Shown here in pieces: positions 54,255-62,801 of a stretch of DNA of 64,000 nucleotides (positions are counted from its first letter, which is position 1; each line of letters starts with the position of its first letter). This DNA is from Ruegeria profundi (GTDB lineage Bacteria > Pseudomonadota > Alphaproteobacteria > Rhodobacterales > Rhodobacteraceae). A model generated the notes under the pieces. It was given only the letters and a program-made list of their open reading frames with translations. It was not told the DNA's origin and did not search any database. A program made the translations under genes and the position numbers. Location of the stretch: contig NZ_LQBP01000013.1 of the NCBI RefSeq assembly GCF_001507545.1, forward strand, positions 1 to 64,000, written 5' to 3'.

Positions 54255-55172
54255 TTACTCCTCCGCCACAATGTCAGCGATTGTCTTCTTCAGCACGCGG
54301 GTCACCTGCTCCAGCGCGCGCTTGTCATCCTTGTTCAGACCTTTCAGCGGAGGTCGCATTGCCCCCGCGTCGATCCCGTTCATGGTGACGCCATGCTTGA
54401 TGGTCTGAATGAACTTGCCACCCTGTTCCAGCACCCTCATCAGCGGCATCATAGCGCTCATGATCCGCCGACCCTTGGCGAAATCGCCTTCGACAACGCA
54501 AGCATGATACAGCGCCACGTGTTCGGCAGGCAGGAAGTTCGACCCGCCACAAACCCAGAACGGCGCGCCCCAGGCAAAGAACTCGAGCGCCTGGTCATCC
54601 ATGCCGCAGCCCAGCTGGATATGTGGATAATCCCGCGCCAGCAGATGCACCCGGTTGATATCCCCCGAACTTTCCTTGATGCCGCAGAAGTTCCGGCTGC
54701 GGCCCACGCGGTCCAGAAATTCCGTGCCCATCATCGTGCCGGTACGGTGCGGATAATTGTACAGCATAACCGGCAGGTTGGCAGCCTTATCGATCGCCAG
54801 CGCGTTCAGGGCATTTTCCCGGTCGGTTGGTACTGAATAAGGTGGGCTGGCCAGCAAAATCGCATCCGCTCCAATTTCGCGCGCGCCAGAGGCCAGCGTC
54901 ATCGAGTCCTGCGTCAGCATAGCTCCGGTGCCCACGACCAGCGGCAACCGGTGTTTCAGTTGCGTGAACGTAAACCGCGCGAGTTCCAGCCGTTCTGCAA
55001 CGGTCTGAGCATAGTTCTCGCCGGTAGAGCCGCCCGAGATCAGGCCGTGCACGCCACTATCGACCAGGTATTCGATCACCTGCGCCAGAGCGTCCCAATT
55101 CACGCTGCCATCTGCGTGATAGGGTGTGACGACCGGGGTATATATCCCCTCAAATCTGAAAATCGGGTTCAT
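54255..55172 (-). CDS. DapA-family (dihydrodipicolinate synthase-like) lyase
   Basis: A 305-aa class I aldolase-type lyase or deaminase. The Schiff-base lysine is K166 in CGIKESSGD, with Y138 in LYNYPHRTG and the GGSTGE loop at 47-52. In catabolic operons such proteins act as aldolases, 2-keto-sugar-acid dehydratases or pyrroline-hydroxycarboxylate deaminases rather than in lysine synthesis. With a DAO-family oxidase and an aldehyde dehydrogenase this matches the layout of hydroxyproline or related imino-acid breakdown, which is only a suggestion. It starts 8 bp after the GntR gene. Confidence 0.88.
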   Translation of the reverse strand: MNPIFRFEGIYTPVVTPYHADGSVNWDALAQVIEYLVDSGVHGLISGGSTGENYAQTVAERLELARFTFTQLKHRLPLVVGTGAMLTQDSMTLASGAREIGADAILLASPPYSVPTDRENALNALAIDKAANLPVMLYNYPHRTGTMMGTEFLDRVGRSRNFCGIKESSGDINRVHLLARDYPHIQLGCGMDDQALEFFAWGAPFWVCGGSNFLPAEHVALYHACVVEGDFAKGRRIMSAMMPLMRVLEQGGKFIQTIKHGVTMNGIDAGAMRPPLKGLNKDDKRALEQVTRVLKKTIADIVAEE

Positions 55173-55179
55173 GCGATCC

Positions 55180-55890
55180 TCATGCAGGTTTCAAATTAGG
55201 TGCGGCGCCCAACGGGACGTCCAGAGCAGCCGGCATCACGAACATTTCGATTTGGTCGCGCGACAGGTTCCAGTGATCCTCGGCCAGCTGCGCAGCAGCC
55301 GCCTCATCGCCCGCCTCGATGGCGGCGATGATGGCGTCGTGCTGGCGACTGGCTTCGGATAAGTTCTCGGGCATCTTCGCCGTTTGGGGCCGGTAAAAGG
55401 TCATCCCGATCCGCGCGTGATCAATCAGCAGGCGGTTGAATGAGGGCAATAGGTAGACATTGCCCGACATCTCGCCGGTCACGTCGTGGAACCTGTTGTT
55501 GGCCAGTGCACGATCCTCACCCGACCCCGAGCGTAATGCGTGTTTGAATACCTGTTGCGCATCTTTCAGGTCGTCGATCTGTGCACGCGTGGCGTTTTGC
55601 GCCGCCAGCCGCAGAATTGCGCCATAGATCATTGGCGCGGCCAGAAAGAAATCGCGCAGCGTTGTGTAGGACATCTCCGACACCCGCGCGCTGCGATTGG
55701 TGCGCAAGTCCAGATAGCCTTCGCCCGCCATTTGGCGGAACACTTCGCGTAATGGAGTTCGTGACAGACCAAAGGCATCCGAAAGATAGACCTCATCCAG
55801 ATCTGCGCCGGGTTGCAGACGCAAGGTCAGGATCGACTCTCGCAGGTGATCCCGAAGCGCATCTTTGCGGGATTTTGCGTCATCTTTCAT
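55180..55890 (-). CDS. GntR-family regulator, FCD type
   Basis: A 236-aa transcription factor. The N-terminal winged helix reads ALRDHLRESILTLRLQPGADLDEVYLSDAFGLSRTPLREVFRQMAGEGYL, and the C-terminal FCD ligand-binding domain carries NNRFHDVTGEMSGN and ASRQHDAIIAAIEAGD with the metal-site histidines. It heads the minus-strand operon with the lyase, dehydrogenase and oxidoreductase, and probably represses it in the absence of substrate. A TTGTATACAA palindrome lies in its upstream gap. Confidence 0.92.
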   Translation of the reverse strand: MKDDAKSRKDALRDHLRESILTLRLQPGADLDEVYLSDAFGLSRTPLREVFRQMAGEGYLDLRTNRSARVSEMSYTTLRDFFLAAPMIYGAILRLAAQNATRAQIDDLKDAQQVFKHALRSGSGEDRALANNRFHDVTGEMSGNVYLLPSFNRLLIDHARIGMTFYRPQTAKMPENLSEASRQHDAIIAAIEAGDEAAAAQLAEDHWNLSRDQIEMFVMPAALDVPLGAAPNLKPA

Positions 55891-55936
55891 CCTCTATCCC
55901 TTTTCCACAAATTCGAGTCGCACTCATCGCGGTTTG

Positions 55937-55968
55937 TTGTATTCTAAAAAAATACAATTTGTATACAA
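55937..55968. promoter_or_regulatory. GntR-type operator candidates
   Basis: Two overlapping symmetric sites are present: TTGTATT-N7-AATACAA (55937-55957) and the perfect palindrome TTGTATACAA (55959-55968). The second fits the TNGTNTACNA-like pattern commonly bound by FCD-type GntR proteins. They lie 47-78 bp upstream of the GntR start and also before the GlxA-type gene, so both could be controlled. Confidence 0.55.
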
Positions 55969-56010
55969 AAAAGAATCGTGCAGCATAAGCTGTCGACTAC
56001 GCCAAGCTGA

Positions 56011-56973
56011 ATGGGACATTCCATGCGCAAACCGCGCCACATCACTTTCATCCTGATCGAGGAGTTCTCGCATCTCGCCTTTTCCTGCGCGGTTGAGCCG
56101 CTGCGGATCGCCAACCTCGTCAGCGGCAAGGATCTGTATGACTGGACTTTCCTGTCGGAACATGGCGAACAGGCTGTGTGTTCGAACGGGTCAGTCACCC
56201 TGGTTCATGGCGGATTGGGGGATGTACCCAAAACCGATCAGGTATTCGTGCTGTCTGGTATCCACATGCGCAGTCACGTCTCGCGCCCGTTGCTGGCTGC
56301 GCTGCGACGGGAGCGTGCACGGGGAACGCCCATTGGCGCATTGTGTTCCGGTGCCTGGATACTGGCAGAAGCCGGATTTCTGGACGGGATGCAGGCCGCG
56401 ATCCATTGGGAATATCATGACGCTTTTATGGAGGCCTTCCCCGAGGTAAATTTGGTCCGCAGCGTTTTTGTGGCCGATGAAAAACACATCACGGCGTCGG
56501 GTGGCACCGCGACTGCGGATCTCATGCTGCACGTGATCGGGCAGGATCATGATGAGGAACTGGCCGTCGCGGTTGCCGACCAGATGGTCTACAATGCGGT
56601 GCGCAATGCCACTGCCAAGCAGCGGGTGTCGCTGCAATCGCGAAACGGTATGAGAAATGCCCACTTGGCCAAGGCGATTCACATCATGCGGGACTGTATA
56701 GCAACGCCCGTTTCGCCGTCGCAGATTGCCGAGGACCTTGGAATATCGACGCGGCAACTGGAACGGCTGTTCGGCAAATACCTCAACACCTCGCCCAAAA
56801 AATACTTCATGGAACTGCGCCTTGAGCGCGCCCAGAATCTGCTTTTGCAGACCGAGGCGTCGGTGACCGAAGTTGCCATGGCCTGCGGCTTTGAAAGCCC
56901 CGGCCATTTCTCGCGCGTTTACAGGTCCAGCTTTGGCGTCACGCCACATGGGCAGAAAAGCAAAATAGACTGA
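56011..56973 (+). CDS. GATase1-like AraC-family regulator (GlxA/GbdR type)
   Basis: A 320-aa transcription factor with an N-terminal DJ-1/PfpI (GATase1-like) domain (about 8-185, with GALCSGAWILAEAGFLDG and TASGGTATADLML) and a C-terminal AraC double helix-turn-helix (about 215-315, SQIAEDLGISTRQLERLF and VTEVAMACGFESPGHFSRVYRSSFG). This family contains GbdR, CdhR and SouR, which regulate glycine betaine, carnitine and sarcosine catabolism, agreeing with the surrounding methylamine-like genes. An ATG at 56023 (MRKPRHITF) is equally possible. The gene is divergent from GntR. Confidence 0.92.
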   Translation: MGHSMRKPRHITFILIEEFSHLAFSCAVEPLRIANLVSGKDLYDWTFLSEHGEQAVCSNGSVTLVHGGLGDVPKTDQVFVLSGIHMRSHVSRPLLAALRRERARGTPIGALCSGAWILAEAGFLDGMQAAIHWEYHDAFMEAFPEVNLVRSVFVADEKHITASGGTATADLMLHVIGQDHDEELAVAVADQMVYNAVRNATAKQRVSLQSRNGMRNAHLAKAIHIMRDCIATPVSPSQIAEDLGISTRQLERLFGKYLNTSPKKYFMELRLERAQNLLLQTEASVTEVAMACGFESPGHFSRVYRSSFGVTPHGQKSKID

Positions 56974-57381
56974 TGAAAGGCGGCGGGGGAGCTGCTCTGT
57001 CCGTAGGCAAGTCTGGCTGGCCAGGCGCTCACCCCCCTCGTCCCGCTCGTACCCCCTCGTTAATTTGAAACTCGTAAACTGATCAGCAGGATTGATCCCT
57101 TGTAGTCAGTGAAAAAGGCACAACTATTACAACAACGTGTCAGATGTAAGAATCTTTGGGTCGAAAACGCATCGCGTGCCGCATTTCGAGTTGTGTAGCG
57201 CCGCCTCGCTCAAACGGATTTTGAGGTTTTTTGGCTGCTGATGTTTGCGTTAAACCGTCGTTTGTGTCAGTTTTATTTAGCCAACAAAGGAACGATTTCA
57301 GCAAAAAATGGCGTTAACTCGTAACCGAATTGTTATAAGAGTTTCCATGTCCTCATCAGAAGTTATGACTGGAGGACAAAC
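56974..57381. other. Intergenic region, no gene recognised
   Basis: Between the GATase1-AraC gene and the 168-aa gene. It contains CCCCCTCGT repeated near 57033-57056 and AT-rich sequence with a good ribosome-binding site (GGAGG) at its end for the next gene. No RNA or reading frame is supported. Confidence 0.35.
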
Positions 57382-57888
57382 ATGAATTTGGAATCTCACG
57401 AAGCCGCAGTGCAGTATGCACCACGCGTGATTTCGATTGCCAAGCGCGAGCAGCAAATCTGTCGGGCATCCAAAGCTGCTGAGGCCGCGTTCCAACAGGT
57501 GTCTCAGGACGCGATGTGCAGTGAACCCGTACAGGGTGAGGTGCAGGACCGCGTGTTCACAATCTTCCGCTGGTATTTCCTTTCCGCCTTTTGCACCCGC
57601 TTGCTGACGGATGCAAAACACCGGCTTGAACATCAGACCTTGCAGGTTTCCGTTGATATCTTCAGTGCGGTGAAAATGGTGCTGACTGAAACTGAGATCG
57701 AACGCTCGATGGCTTTGGTGAGTACCGAGCGCACCTCTCCAACCGTTGCCCGGGTGAACGATATCGGAAGCCGGGGCCATGCCGTCGGCTGGGTTGCTGC
57801 CGGGCTTTACGAAAAGGGCCGGGATTTCCCGCAAGAGCTTCGGACCGCGCTGGCCGGTGCGTTGGCTGCGTCGACACGGATCAATTGA
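57382..57888 (+). CDS. Hypothetical soluble protein
   Basis: A 168-aa protein, not recognised. It looks mostly helical, with four cysteines in the first 75 residues (C27, C46, C71 among them) and the segment YFLSAFCTRLLTDAKHRLE in the middle. A GGAGG ribosome-binding site sits 7 nt before the ATG, so the gene is probably real. It lies between the amine cluster and the LysR/nitronate monooxygenase pair with no obvious operon partner. Confidence 0.6.
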   Translation: MNLESHEAAVQYAPRVISIAKREQQICRASKAAEAAFQQVSQDAMCSEPVQGEVQDRVFTIFRWYFLSAFCTRLLTDAKHRLEHQTLQVSVDIFSAVKMVLTETEIERSMALVSTERTSPTVARVNDIGSRGHAVGWVAAGLYEKGRDFPQELRTALAGALAASTRIN

Positions 57889-57951
57889 TCGCGCTAAAAA
57901 GATGTTGTTTCCGTCCGGTTCTCACCGCGCAATGGTTTGGGCCGCCTGCCG

Positions 57952-58794
57952 CTATTGATCACGGGTAAGAAGTTTCTGCAATGCAACTGCTGCGCGTACC
58001 GGCGCGTAATCGTGGCGCATGATCAGCGAAGTCGGAGAAGTACCGAATGGCTCGGGCAGGGGGGTGATATCAAGGTTCTGACCGACCAGTGTCTTCGCGA
58101 CGGCGTTTCTGGGTGCAACCGCACGTCCCATTTCAGCCGCCACGCACCCCATGATCCCGTCGAACGTCCCCATTTCCAGAAGGTCGGAGTCCGATCTTCC
58201 GATAGATCTCAACCACGTTTCGGTCGTCGCCCTGTAATGGCATCCAAAGCCAAACACCAGAACCGGAGCATCGTCTTTCAGGTTCTTGGCTGAAACGACC
58301 ACGAGTTCTTCTTCAAAGGCCGGTATCGCTTTGAACCTGTTTTCATCCGCGGGGCCCGCAATGAATGCTGCGTCAAGCTCACGTTTCCAAACAGCCTGAG
58401 TAAGCTGGGCCGTTGGGCCGGTTGTCAAAGACAGCTGTGCATCCGGGCAAACCTCGCGCAGGGTCTTCAGCAACGCAGGAAGCCGAGCTGAGGCCGTGGT
58501 CTCCATCGCCCCCAATCGCAAGTGCCCAGACCCGTTTGCAATATCCTTCAGATTACTTTCGACGTATCTGATTTCCTTTGACAGCCGATCCAATTTGGAA
58601 TGAGCAATTTCACCAAACGGCGTCAGTTGGGCACCGCCCCGACCGCGCGTGAACAGCTTTTGCCCGAACTCCTCTTCCAAACGGACAATCCGGTGCGTCA
58701 CATTGGATTGCACGGTTCCAAGTTTCAGAGCAGCAGCCGCAAAGCCGCCTTTTTCAACTACGGCGAGGAACGTTCGAAGCAAAGCAAAATCCAT
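57952..58794 (-). CDS. LysR-family regulator, divergent from nitronate monooxygenase
   Basis: A 280-aa LysR transcription factor with winged helix LLRTFLAVVEKGGFAAAALKLGTVQSNVTHRIVRLEEEFG (about 4-44) and a substrate-binding domain from about 90. The final third is slightly short (family usually about 290-300). It is divergent from the nitronate monooxygenase gene, with AT-rich sequence and TGAT/ATCA half-sites between them, and probably regulates it. Confidence 0.9.
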   Translation of the reverse strand: MDFALLRTFLAVVEKGGFAAAALKLGTVQSNVTHRIVRLEEEFGQKLFTRGRGGAQLTPFGEIAHSKLDRLSKEIRYVESNLKDIANGSGHLRLGAMETTASARLPALLKTLREVCPDAQLSLTTGPTAQLTQAVWKRELDAAFIAGPADENRFKAIPAFEEELVVVSAKNLKDDAPVLVFGFGCHYRATTETWLRSIGRSDSDLLEMGTFDGIMGCVAAEMGRAVAPRNAVAKTLVGQNLDITPLPEPFGTSPTSLIMRHDYAPVRAAVALQKLLTRDQ

Positions 58795-58893
58795 GTTCTA
58801 AAATTATTGATGAAAAATTCCTTATTCAATCATTTTTTCAGGAAGAGGAAAAATGCTACATTGTGGGAAACAACGGCTTGGGAACAGAAAAAC

Positions 58894-59865
58894 GTGGAAC
58901 AGATACTTCATACGCGCCTGACCGAGATGCTCGGCATTGAACACCCCATCCTGCTGGCGCCCATGGACCTCGTCTCTGGTGGTAAGCTGGCGGGTGCCGT
59001 TACATCTGCGGGTGGTTTGGGCCTGATCGGCGGGGGGTATGGCGACCTTGACTGGATCACCAAGGAATTTGAGGAGGCCGGAAACCAGGCTGTTGGTGTC
59101 GGGTTCATCACTTGGAGCATGCTGAAACAGCCGGGATTGCTGGACAAAACCTTGGAACTGGGTCCCAAGGTACTGATGCTGTCCTTCGGTGATGGCACCG
59201 AAGCGGTGCAAAAGGCGCGTGCTGCGGGGGTGAAAACCCTGTGGCAAATTCAGCGACTTGAGCAAGCTGAAATGGCCATCAAGGCAGGTGTAGACATAGT
59301 TGTCGTTCAAGGCCAAGAAGGCGGCGGCCACGGCATGGACCGCGGGCTGACTGCATTGTTGCCAGCGGTCAGAGACTTGGCGGGTCCAGATCAGGTTATT
59401 GTTGCGGCGGGTGGAATCGCGGATGGAAGGGGTCTTGCTGCCGCCCTTATGCTGGGTGCGGACGGCGTCATGATGGGAACGCGCTTTTGGGCCAGCAACG
59501 AAGCAGTGGGACCGGACGCGGCAAAGCGACAGTTAGTGGACTCCAAGGGCGATGACACAATCAGATCAAAAGTGTTCGACGTGGTCCGAGGGCTGGACTG
59601 GCCGTGGCACTTTAGCGGCCGCGTGGTTGCGAACAAATTCGCTAGGAAATGGCATAACAATATCGAAGCGTTACAAGAAAACGCCGATGCGCAGCGCGAA
59701 GTGTATGAGGCATCCGATCCACAAGACTATGCGACCCGGGTTCTGATTGCCGGTGAGGCGCTGGATTTGATAGATGCAATCGAAAGTGCCGAGCAGATTG
59801 TTGATAAAACCGTATCCCAGGCCGCCGCGCTGCTGAAAAACGGTGCGAATTTCTTGGCGCGATAG
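58894..59865 (+). CDS. Nitronate monooxygenase family flavoprotein
   Basis: FMN-dependent oxidoreductase of the nitronate monooxygenase/2-nitropropane dioxygenase family, which oxidises alkyl nitronates such as propionate 3-nitronate. The TIM-barrel protein (323 aa) begins with HTRLTEMLGIEHPILLAPMDLVSGG, and contains GVGFITW, VVQGQEGGGHGMDRG (phosphate/FMN loop and active-site His) and AAGGIADGRGLAAALMLGADGVMMGTRFW. The GTG at 58894 gives the usual N terminus; upstream in-frame sequence covers the LysR start and is not family-like. Detoxification or use of nitro compounds is the likely role. Confidence 0.87.
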   Translation: MEQILHTRLTEMLGIEHPILLAPMDLVSGGKLAGAVTSAGGLGLIGGGYGDLDWITKEFEEAGNQAVGVGFITWSMLKQPGLLDKTLELGPKVLMLSFGDGTEAVQKARAAGVKTLWQIQRLEQAEMAIKAGVDIVVVQGQEGGGHGMDRGLTALLPAVRDLAGPDQVIVAAGGIADGRGLAAALMLGADGVMMGTRFWASNEAVGPDAAKRQLVDSKGDDTIRSKVFDVVRGLDWPWHFSGRVVANKFARKWHNNIEALQENADAQREVYEASDPQDYATRVLIAGEALDLIDAIESAEQIVDKTVSQAAALLKNGANFLAR

Positions 59866-60142
59866 AGGTTTTTGCATCGTGCCGCGCTTGGCAAAGTGTA
59901 GGTGCCCTGAATGATGCAGCGGCCAGATCAGAGTGTTCCTGCAACAAGCTGAAATCGCCCAGCCGGTTCATTCAAAGGGACGGATGATCCGCTCCGGGGT
60001 GATCAACAGACTGTGTTGAGATTGACATCCCCCTTCCGTCAAAGCGAAAACTCCGTATTTTCTGCCGTGGTGTTAATGGCTTAGTTGACCTTTCGGGCGA
60101 TTTCAGGGCAGGAAAACACGAAGAGTAGAAGCCCAAGTATCA

Positions 60143-60844
60143 ATGAACATCAAACATACTGCTATCGGCGCGTTGCAAAGATTGGCTCGCCGAACGTCCG
60201 AGCATCTCATTCTAAATATCGGGGATGACCTTTCAGAGGATAAAAAAGAGCTGACGCGCATCATGTCCTCCGCGTTAGACAGTCTTGATACTGCTGCCGG
60301 GCCTGTGGAACTGCCTGACTTGGCAGAGGTTCGGGCCTTGCGTCACGCGCCAAAGGTTTTCGGGGCCAGTGCTCCCACGTCTTTGGCCCCGTTGCAGCAA
60401 GCGGCCCTTTCGGCGTTTGGCTATGTTAGGTGGGCCGAATTCTATGTCGAGAATAACTGGAGCCGCCCGTTCCTGTCGGAATTTGCAAACGGGGAAGGTG
60501 TTGGTCCGAACGGCGTTCTGAAAAGCCAAGACCTTATACTTGGTCTGTTTTTGCTTGGTCCCAATTCCTACTATCCGCCGCACGCCCATCCCGCGGAAGA
60601 GTTCTACGTCGTCCTGTCAGGGGATGTCTTGTTCCACGGGAGCAACGGAGCAAGTCCTATTCGGAAAATTCAGGGTGACTTCATGATATTCAGAAGCAAC
60701 GAAGCGCATGCAATCCAAACCTTCGACACCCCTGTGTTCGCCGTCCACGGTCAGGTCGGTGCCATCAACGAACCCAGCTGGTATCGAGACGACATGAACG
60801 ATTTTTCGGAACCAAAAAAATATCCGGAACTCAAAAAGGCATAG
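60143..60844 (+). CDS. dddQ: DMSP lyase, DddQ-type cupin
   Basis: Cleaves dimethylsulfoniopropionate to acrylate and dimethyl sulfide. The 233-aa protein has a single cupin with the arrangement Y144-PPHA-H149-PAE-E153-F-Y155 and H189 in NEAHAIQ. The spacing (Y at -5, then H, E at +4, Y at +6 and a later H) matches the Tyr120/His125/Glu129/Tyr131/His163 active-site set known from DddQ. Length and N-terminal helical extension also fit DddQ-like enzymes. It stands alone, without acrylate-use genes (acuI) in the window. DddL or DddW assignment is less likely. Confidence 0.82.
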   Translation: MNIKHTAIGALQRLARRTSEHLILNIGDDLSEDKKELTRIMSSALDSLDTAAGPVELPDLAEVRALRHAPKVFGASAPTSLAPLQQAALSAFGYVRWAEFYVENNWSRPFLSEFANGEGVGPNGVLKSQDLILGLFLLGPNSYYPPHAHPAEEFYVVLSGDVLFHGSNGASPIRKIQGDFMIFRSNEAHAIQTFDTPVFAVHGQVGAINEPSWYRDDMNDFSEPKKYPELKKA

Positions 60845-61284
60845 TTGATGCCGCAGCCGCTGTGCAACATCCAGCCTAGTTGCTGGGGTCCCTGTCCCGC
60901 AGGATGGCGACCAAACCCAGTTCGGCCTTGCCGATACGCTCTTGATCCAGCGGTCTGCCGGACAGGCAGGTGAAAGTGGATGGGCAGCGAAGCGGGCCAG
61001 ATATTGATTTACGCGCAGCGTGGCGGGCTGGGTGAAGATGCTTACTGGCGGATATCCTTGCATGGCCTTGCAAGACATCACGTTTACCGGCACCTATAAA
61101 GATACGGCCGAGGATCTCCGGCACACCCGAAACGCATTTTTGCGGTCGACAAGGTGCGCTTGACTGAACCGTGGGATCGGCTTTGGGCAAAGGGCTTGAC
61201 GCACAGCGATCTGCGCATGGAGTCGTTGTTGCCCTGAAACCATCCTCGTGCCGTGGGTTTAGGCCCGGCAAAACGGAGGGGGTC
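60845..61284. other. Unassigned 440-bp gap
   Basis: GC-rich sequence between dddQ and the universal stress protein gene. Frames on both strands are open for 100-160 codons, but none has a convincing start, ribosome-binding site or known motif. It could hold a degraded gene. A strong ribosome-binding site (GGAGGGG) occurs only at its end, for the stress protein. Confidence 0.3.
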
Positions 61285-61695
61285 ATGTATAATAAAGTTC
61301 TTGTTCCAATGGCGCTGGATCACGGCATTTCACACCACACGCTTGAGGTGGCCCGCGCCCTTTCAGCGGACGGCGGCGAGATCGTTGCCTTGCATGTTTA
61401 TGAGATGCCACAGGGTTCGGTCAGCGCTTATCTGGACAAGGAATTGGTCGCGCGTGGGTTTCGCGCGGCCAGCATCATGTTGCGGGAGAAAATCGACGAT
61501 GTCGAAGGTGTTATGTCCGATATTGTCAAGGGACACACCGCCCGGACCATAATCGATTATGCCAATGGCAGGGATTTCGACTGCATCGTCATCGGCTCGC
61601 ACAAGCCCGGCCTCAGCGATTACTTCCTCGGCTCTACCGCGTCCCGGGTTGTCCGCCATGCCGGATGTGCCGTGCATGTGCATCGCAGCATCTAA
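61285..61695 (+). CDS. Universal stress protein (UspA family)
   Basis: A 136-aa UspA-fold nucleotide-binding protein. It starts YNKVLVPMALDHG and ends with IVIGSHKPGLSDYFLGSTASRVVRHAGCAVHV, containing the G-x2-G-x9-G-S/T-type ATP-binding loop (GSHKPGLSDYFLGSTA). GGAGGGG lies upstream of the ATG; an earlier in-frame start is rejected. It precedes the sulfopyruvate decarboxylase genes by 48 bp, and usp genes commonly accompany sulfonate genes in roseobacters, so a shared operon is likely. Confidence 0.88.
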   Translation: MYNKVLVPMALDHGISHHTLEVARALSADGGEIVALHVYEMPQGSVSAYLDKELVARGFRAASIMLREKIDDVEGVMSDIVKGHTARTIIDYANGRDFDCIVIGSHKPGLSDYFLGSTASRVVRHAGCAVHVHRSI

Positions 61696-61743
61696 CCTTT
61701 CAATCGCGCCGACCGCGCCCCAAACAGGACTGACAGACCCTAA

Positions 61744-62247
61744 ATGAACATTGATGAAAAGATCGCTGATGATCTCATCGCAAACGATATCTCATTTGTT
61801 ACCACCGTGCCGTGCAAGCAATTGGCCGGGGTGATCGATGAAATCGACAAGCGCGACGGCATCTATCACATCCCGGCCAACAAAGAGGATGAAGGGATGG
61901 GCCTGTGCGCCGGTGCGTGGATGGGTGGCAAACGCCCTGCGATTATCATGCAGAACACCGCTATTGGCGTGACGATCAACACTCTGGCGACGCTGATCCA
62001 GTATTATCGGATGCCGCTACCCATGCTGATCTCATACCGGGGGGAACTGCGCGAACCCATCGCCTGTCAGGTGGAAATGGCCGTGCATACCAAGGCTCTG
62101 CTGGCGCAGATGAACATCCCGACTTATCACTTCCACCATCAGGCAGATGTGGCCGAGTTGGACGCGATCCTGAAATACACCTTCATGTGTAACAAACCGG
62201 TCGCTATTCTGACCGACGCCAATTTCTGGGGAGGCTATGGCGACTAA
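61744..62247 (+). CDS. comD: Sulfopyruvate decarboxylase, alpha subunit
   Basis: The N-terminal (pyrimidine-binding) half of a ThDP-dependent decarboxylase, 167 aa. Characteristic segments are VTTVPCKQLAGVID, HIPANKEDEGMGLCAGAWMGGKRPAIIMQN with the activating Glu, and the C-terminal PVAILTDANFWGGYG. Together with the next gene it forms a complete enzyme that converts sulfopyruvate to sulfoacetaldehyde, a step in cysteate and DHPS breakdown. The ComE start overlaps its stop by one base. Phosphonopyruvate decarboxylase is the alternative, since the families are related. Confidence 0.85.
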   Translation: MNIDEKIADDLIANDISFVTTVPCKQLAGVIDEIDKRDGIYHIPANKEDEGMGLCAGAWMGGKRPAIIMQNTAIGVTINTLATLIQYYRMPLPMLISYRGELREPIACQVEMAVHTKALLAQMNIPTYHFHHQADVAELDAILKYTFMCNKPVAILTDANFWGGYGD

Positions 62248-62801
62248 TGATACGTTCCGAAATTCTAAAGGAAATTGCCCCGATCCTGCGCGACCAACTG
62301 GTTGTCTGCAATATCGGCATCCCAAGTCAGGAACTTCATGCCATCGACGACCAACCGAGCAATTTCTATATGCTGGGTACGATGGGGCTGGCCTCGTCCA
62401 TTGGCCTTGGGCTGGCGCTTTCGCAGCCCAAACCGGTGATCGTGATTGATGGCGATGGCTCGGTTTTGACCAATCTTGGCACGCTGCCGACCATCGCCAA
62501 CAATGTGGCCGACAACTACATCTTGCTGATCATCGATAACGGGTCTTACGGGTCTACCGGGGATCAGCCGACCTATGCAGGGCGGAAAACCTCGCTGGCG
62601 AAAATGGCTGAAGCTGCAGGCTGCGACCGGGTCATCGAATGCCAGGCCAAGCAGACCGGCCGTGTTCTGCAAGAGGCGCTGGATGCCAGGCAGATGACCA
62701 TCATCGTCAGCAAATGTGAAAGCGGCAATGCCAAGATGCCGCCGATTACAATGGACCCGGTTGTCATCCGCGATCGCTTTATGAAGGCGGTTCAGGCCTG
62801 A
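62247..62801 (+). CDS. comE: Sulfopyruvate decarboxylase, beta subunit
   Basis: The ThDP-binding half, 184 aa. It shows the conserved GTMGLASSIGLGLALSQPKPVIVIDGDGSVLTNLGTL with the GDGS-N ThDP/Mg motif and IIDNGSYGSTGDQPT. The subunit sizes (167 and 184) match split ComD/ComE proteins rather than fused phosphonopyruvate decarboxylase. It probably feeds sulfoacetaldehyde to acetyltransferase Xsc, which is not in the window. Confidence 0.86.
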   Translation: MIRSEILKEIAPILRDQLVVCNIGIPSQELHAIDDQPSNFYMLGTMGLASSIGLGLALSQPKPVIVIDGDGSVLTNLGTLPTIANNVADNYILLIIDNGSYGSTGDQPTYAGRKTSLAKMAEAAGCDRVIECQAKQTGRVLQEALDARQMTIIVSKCESGNAKMPPITMDPVVIRDRFMKAVQA

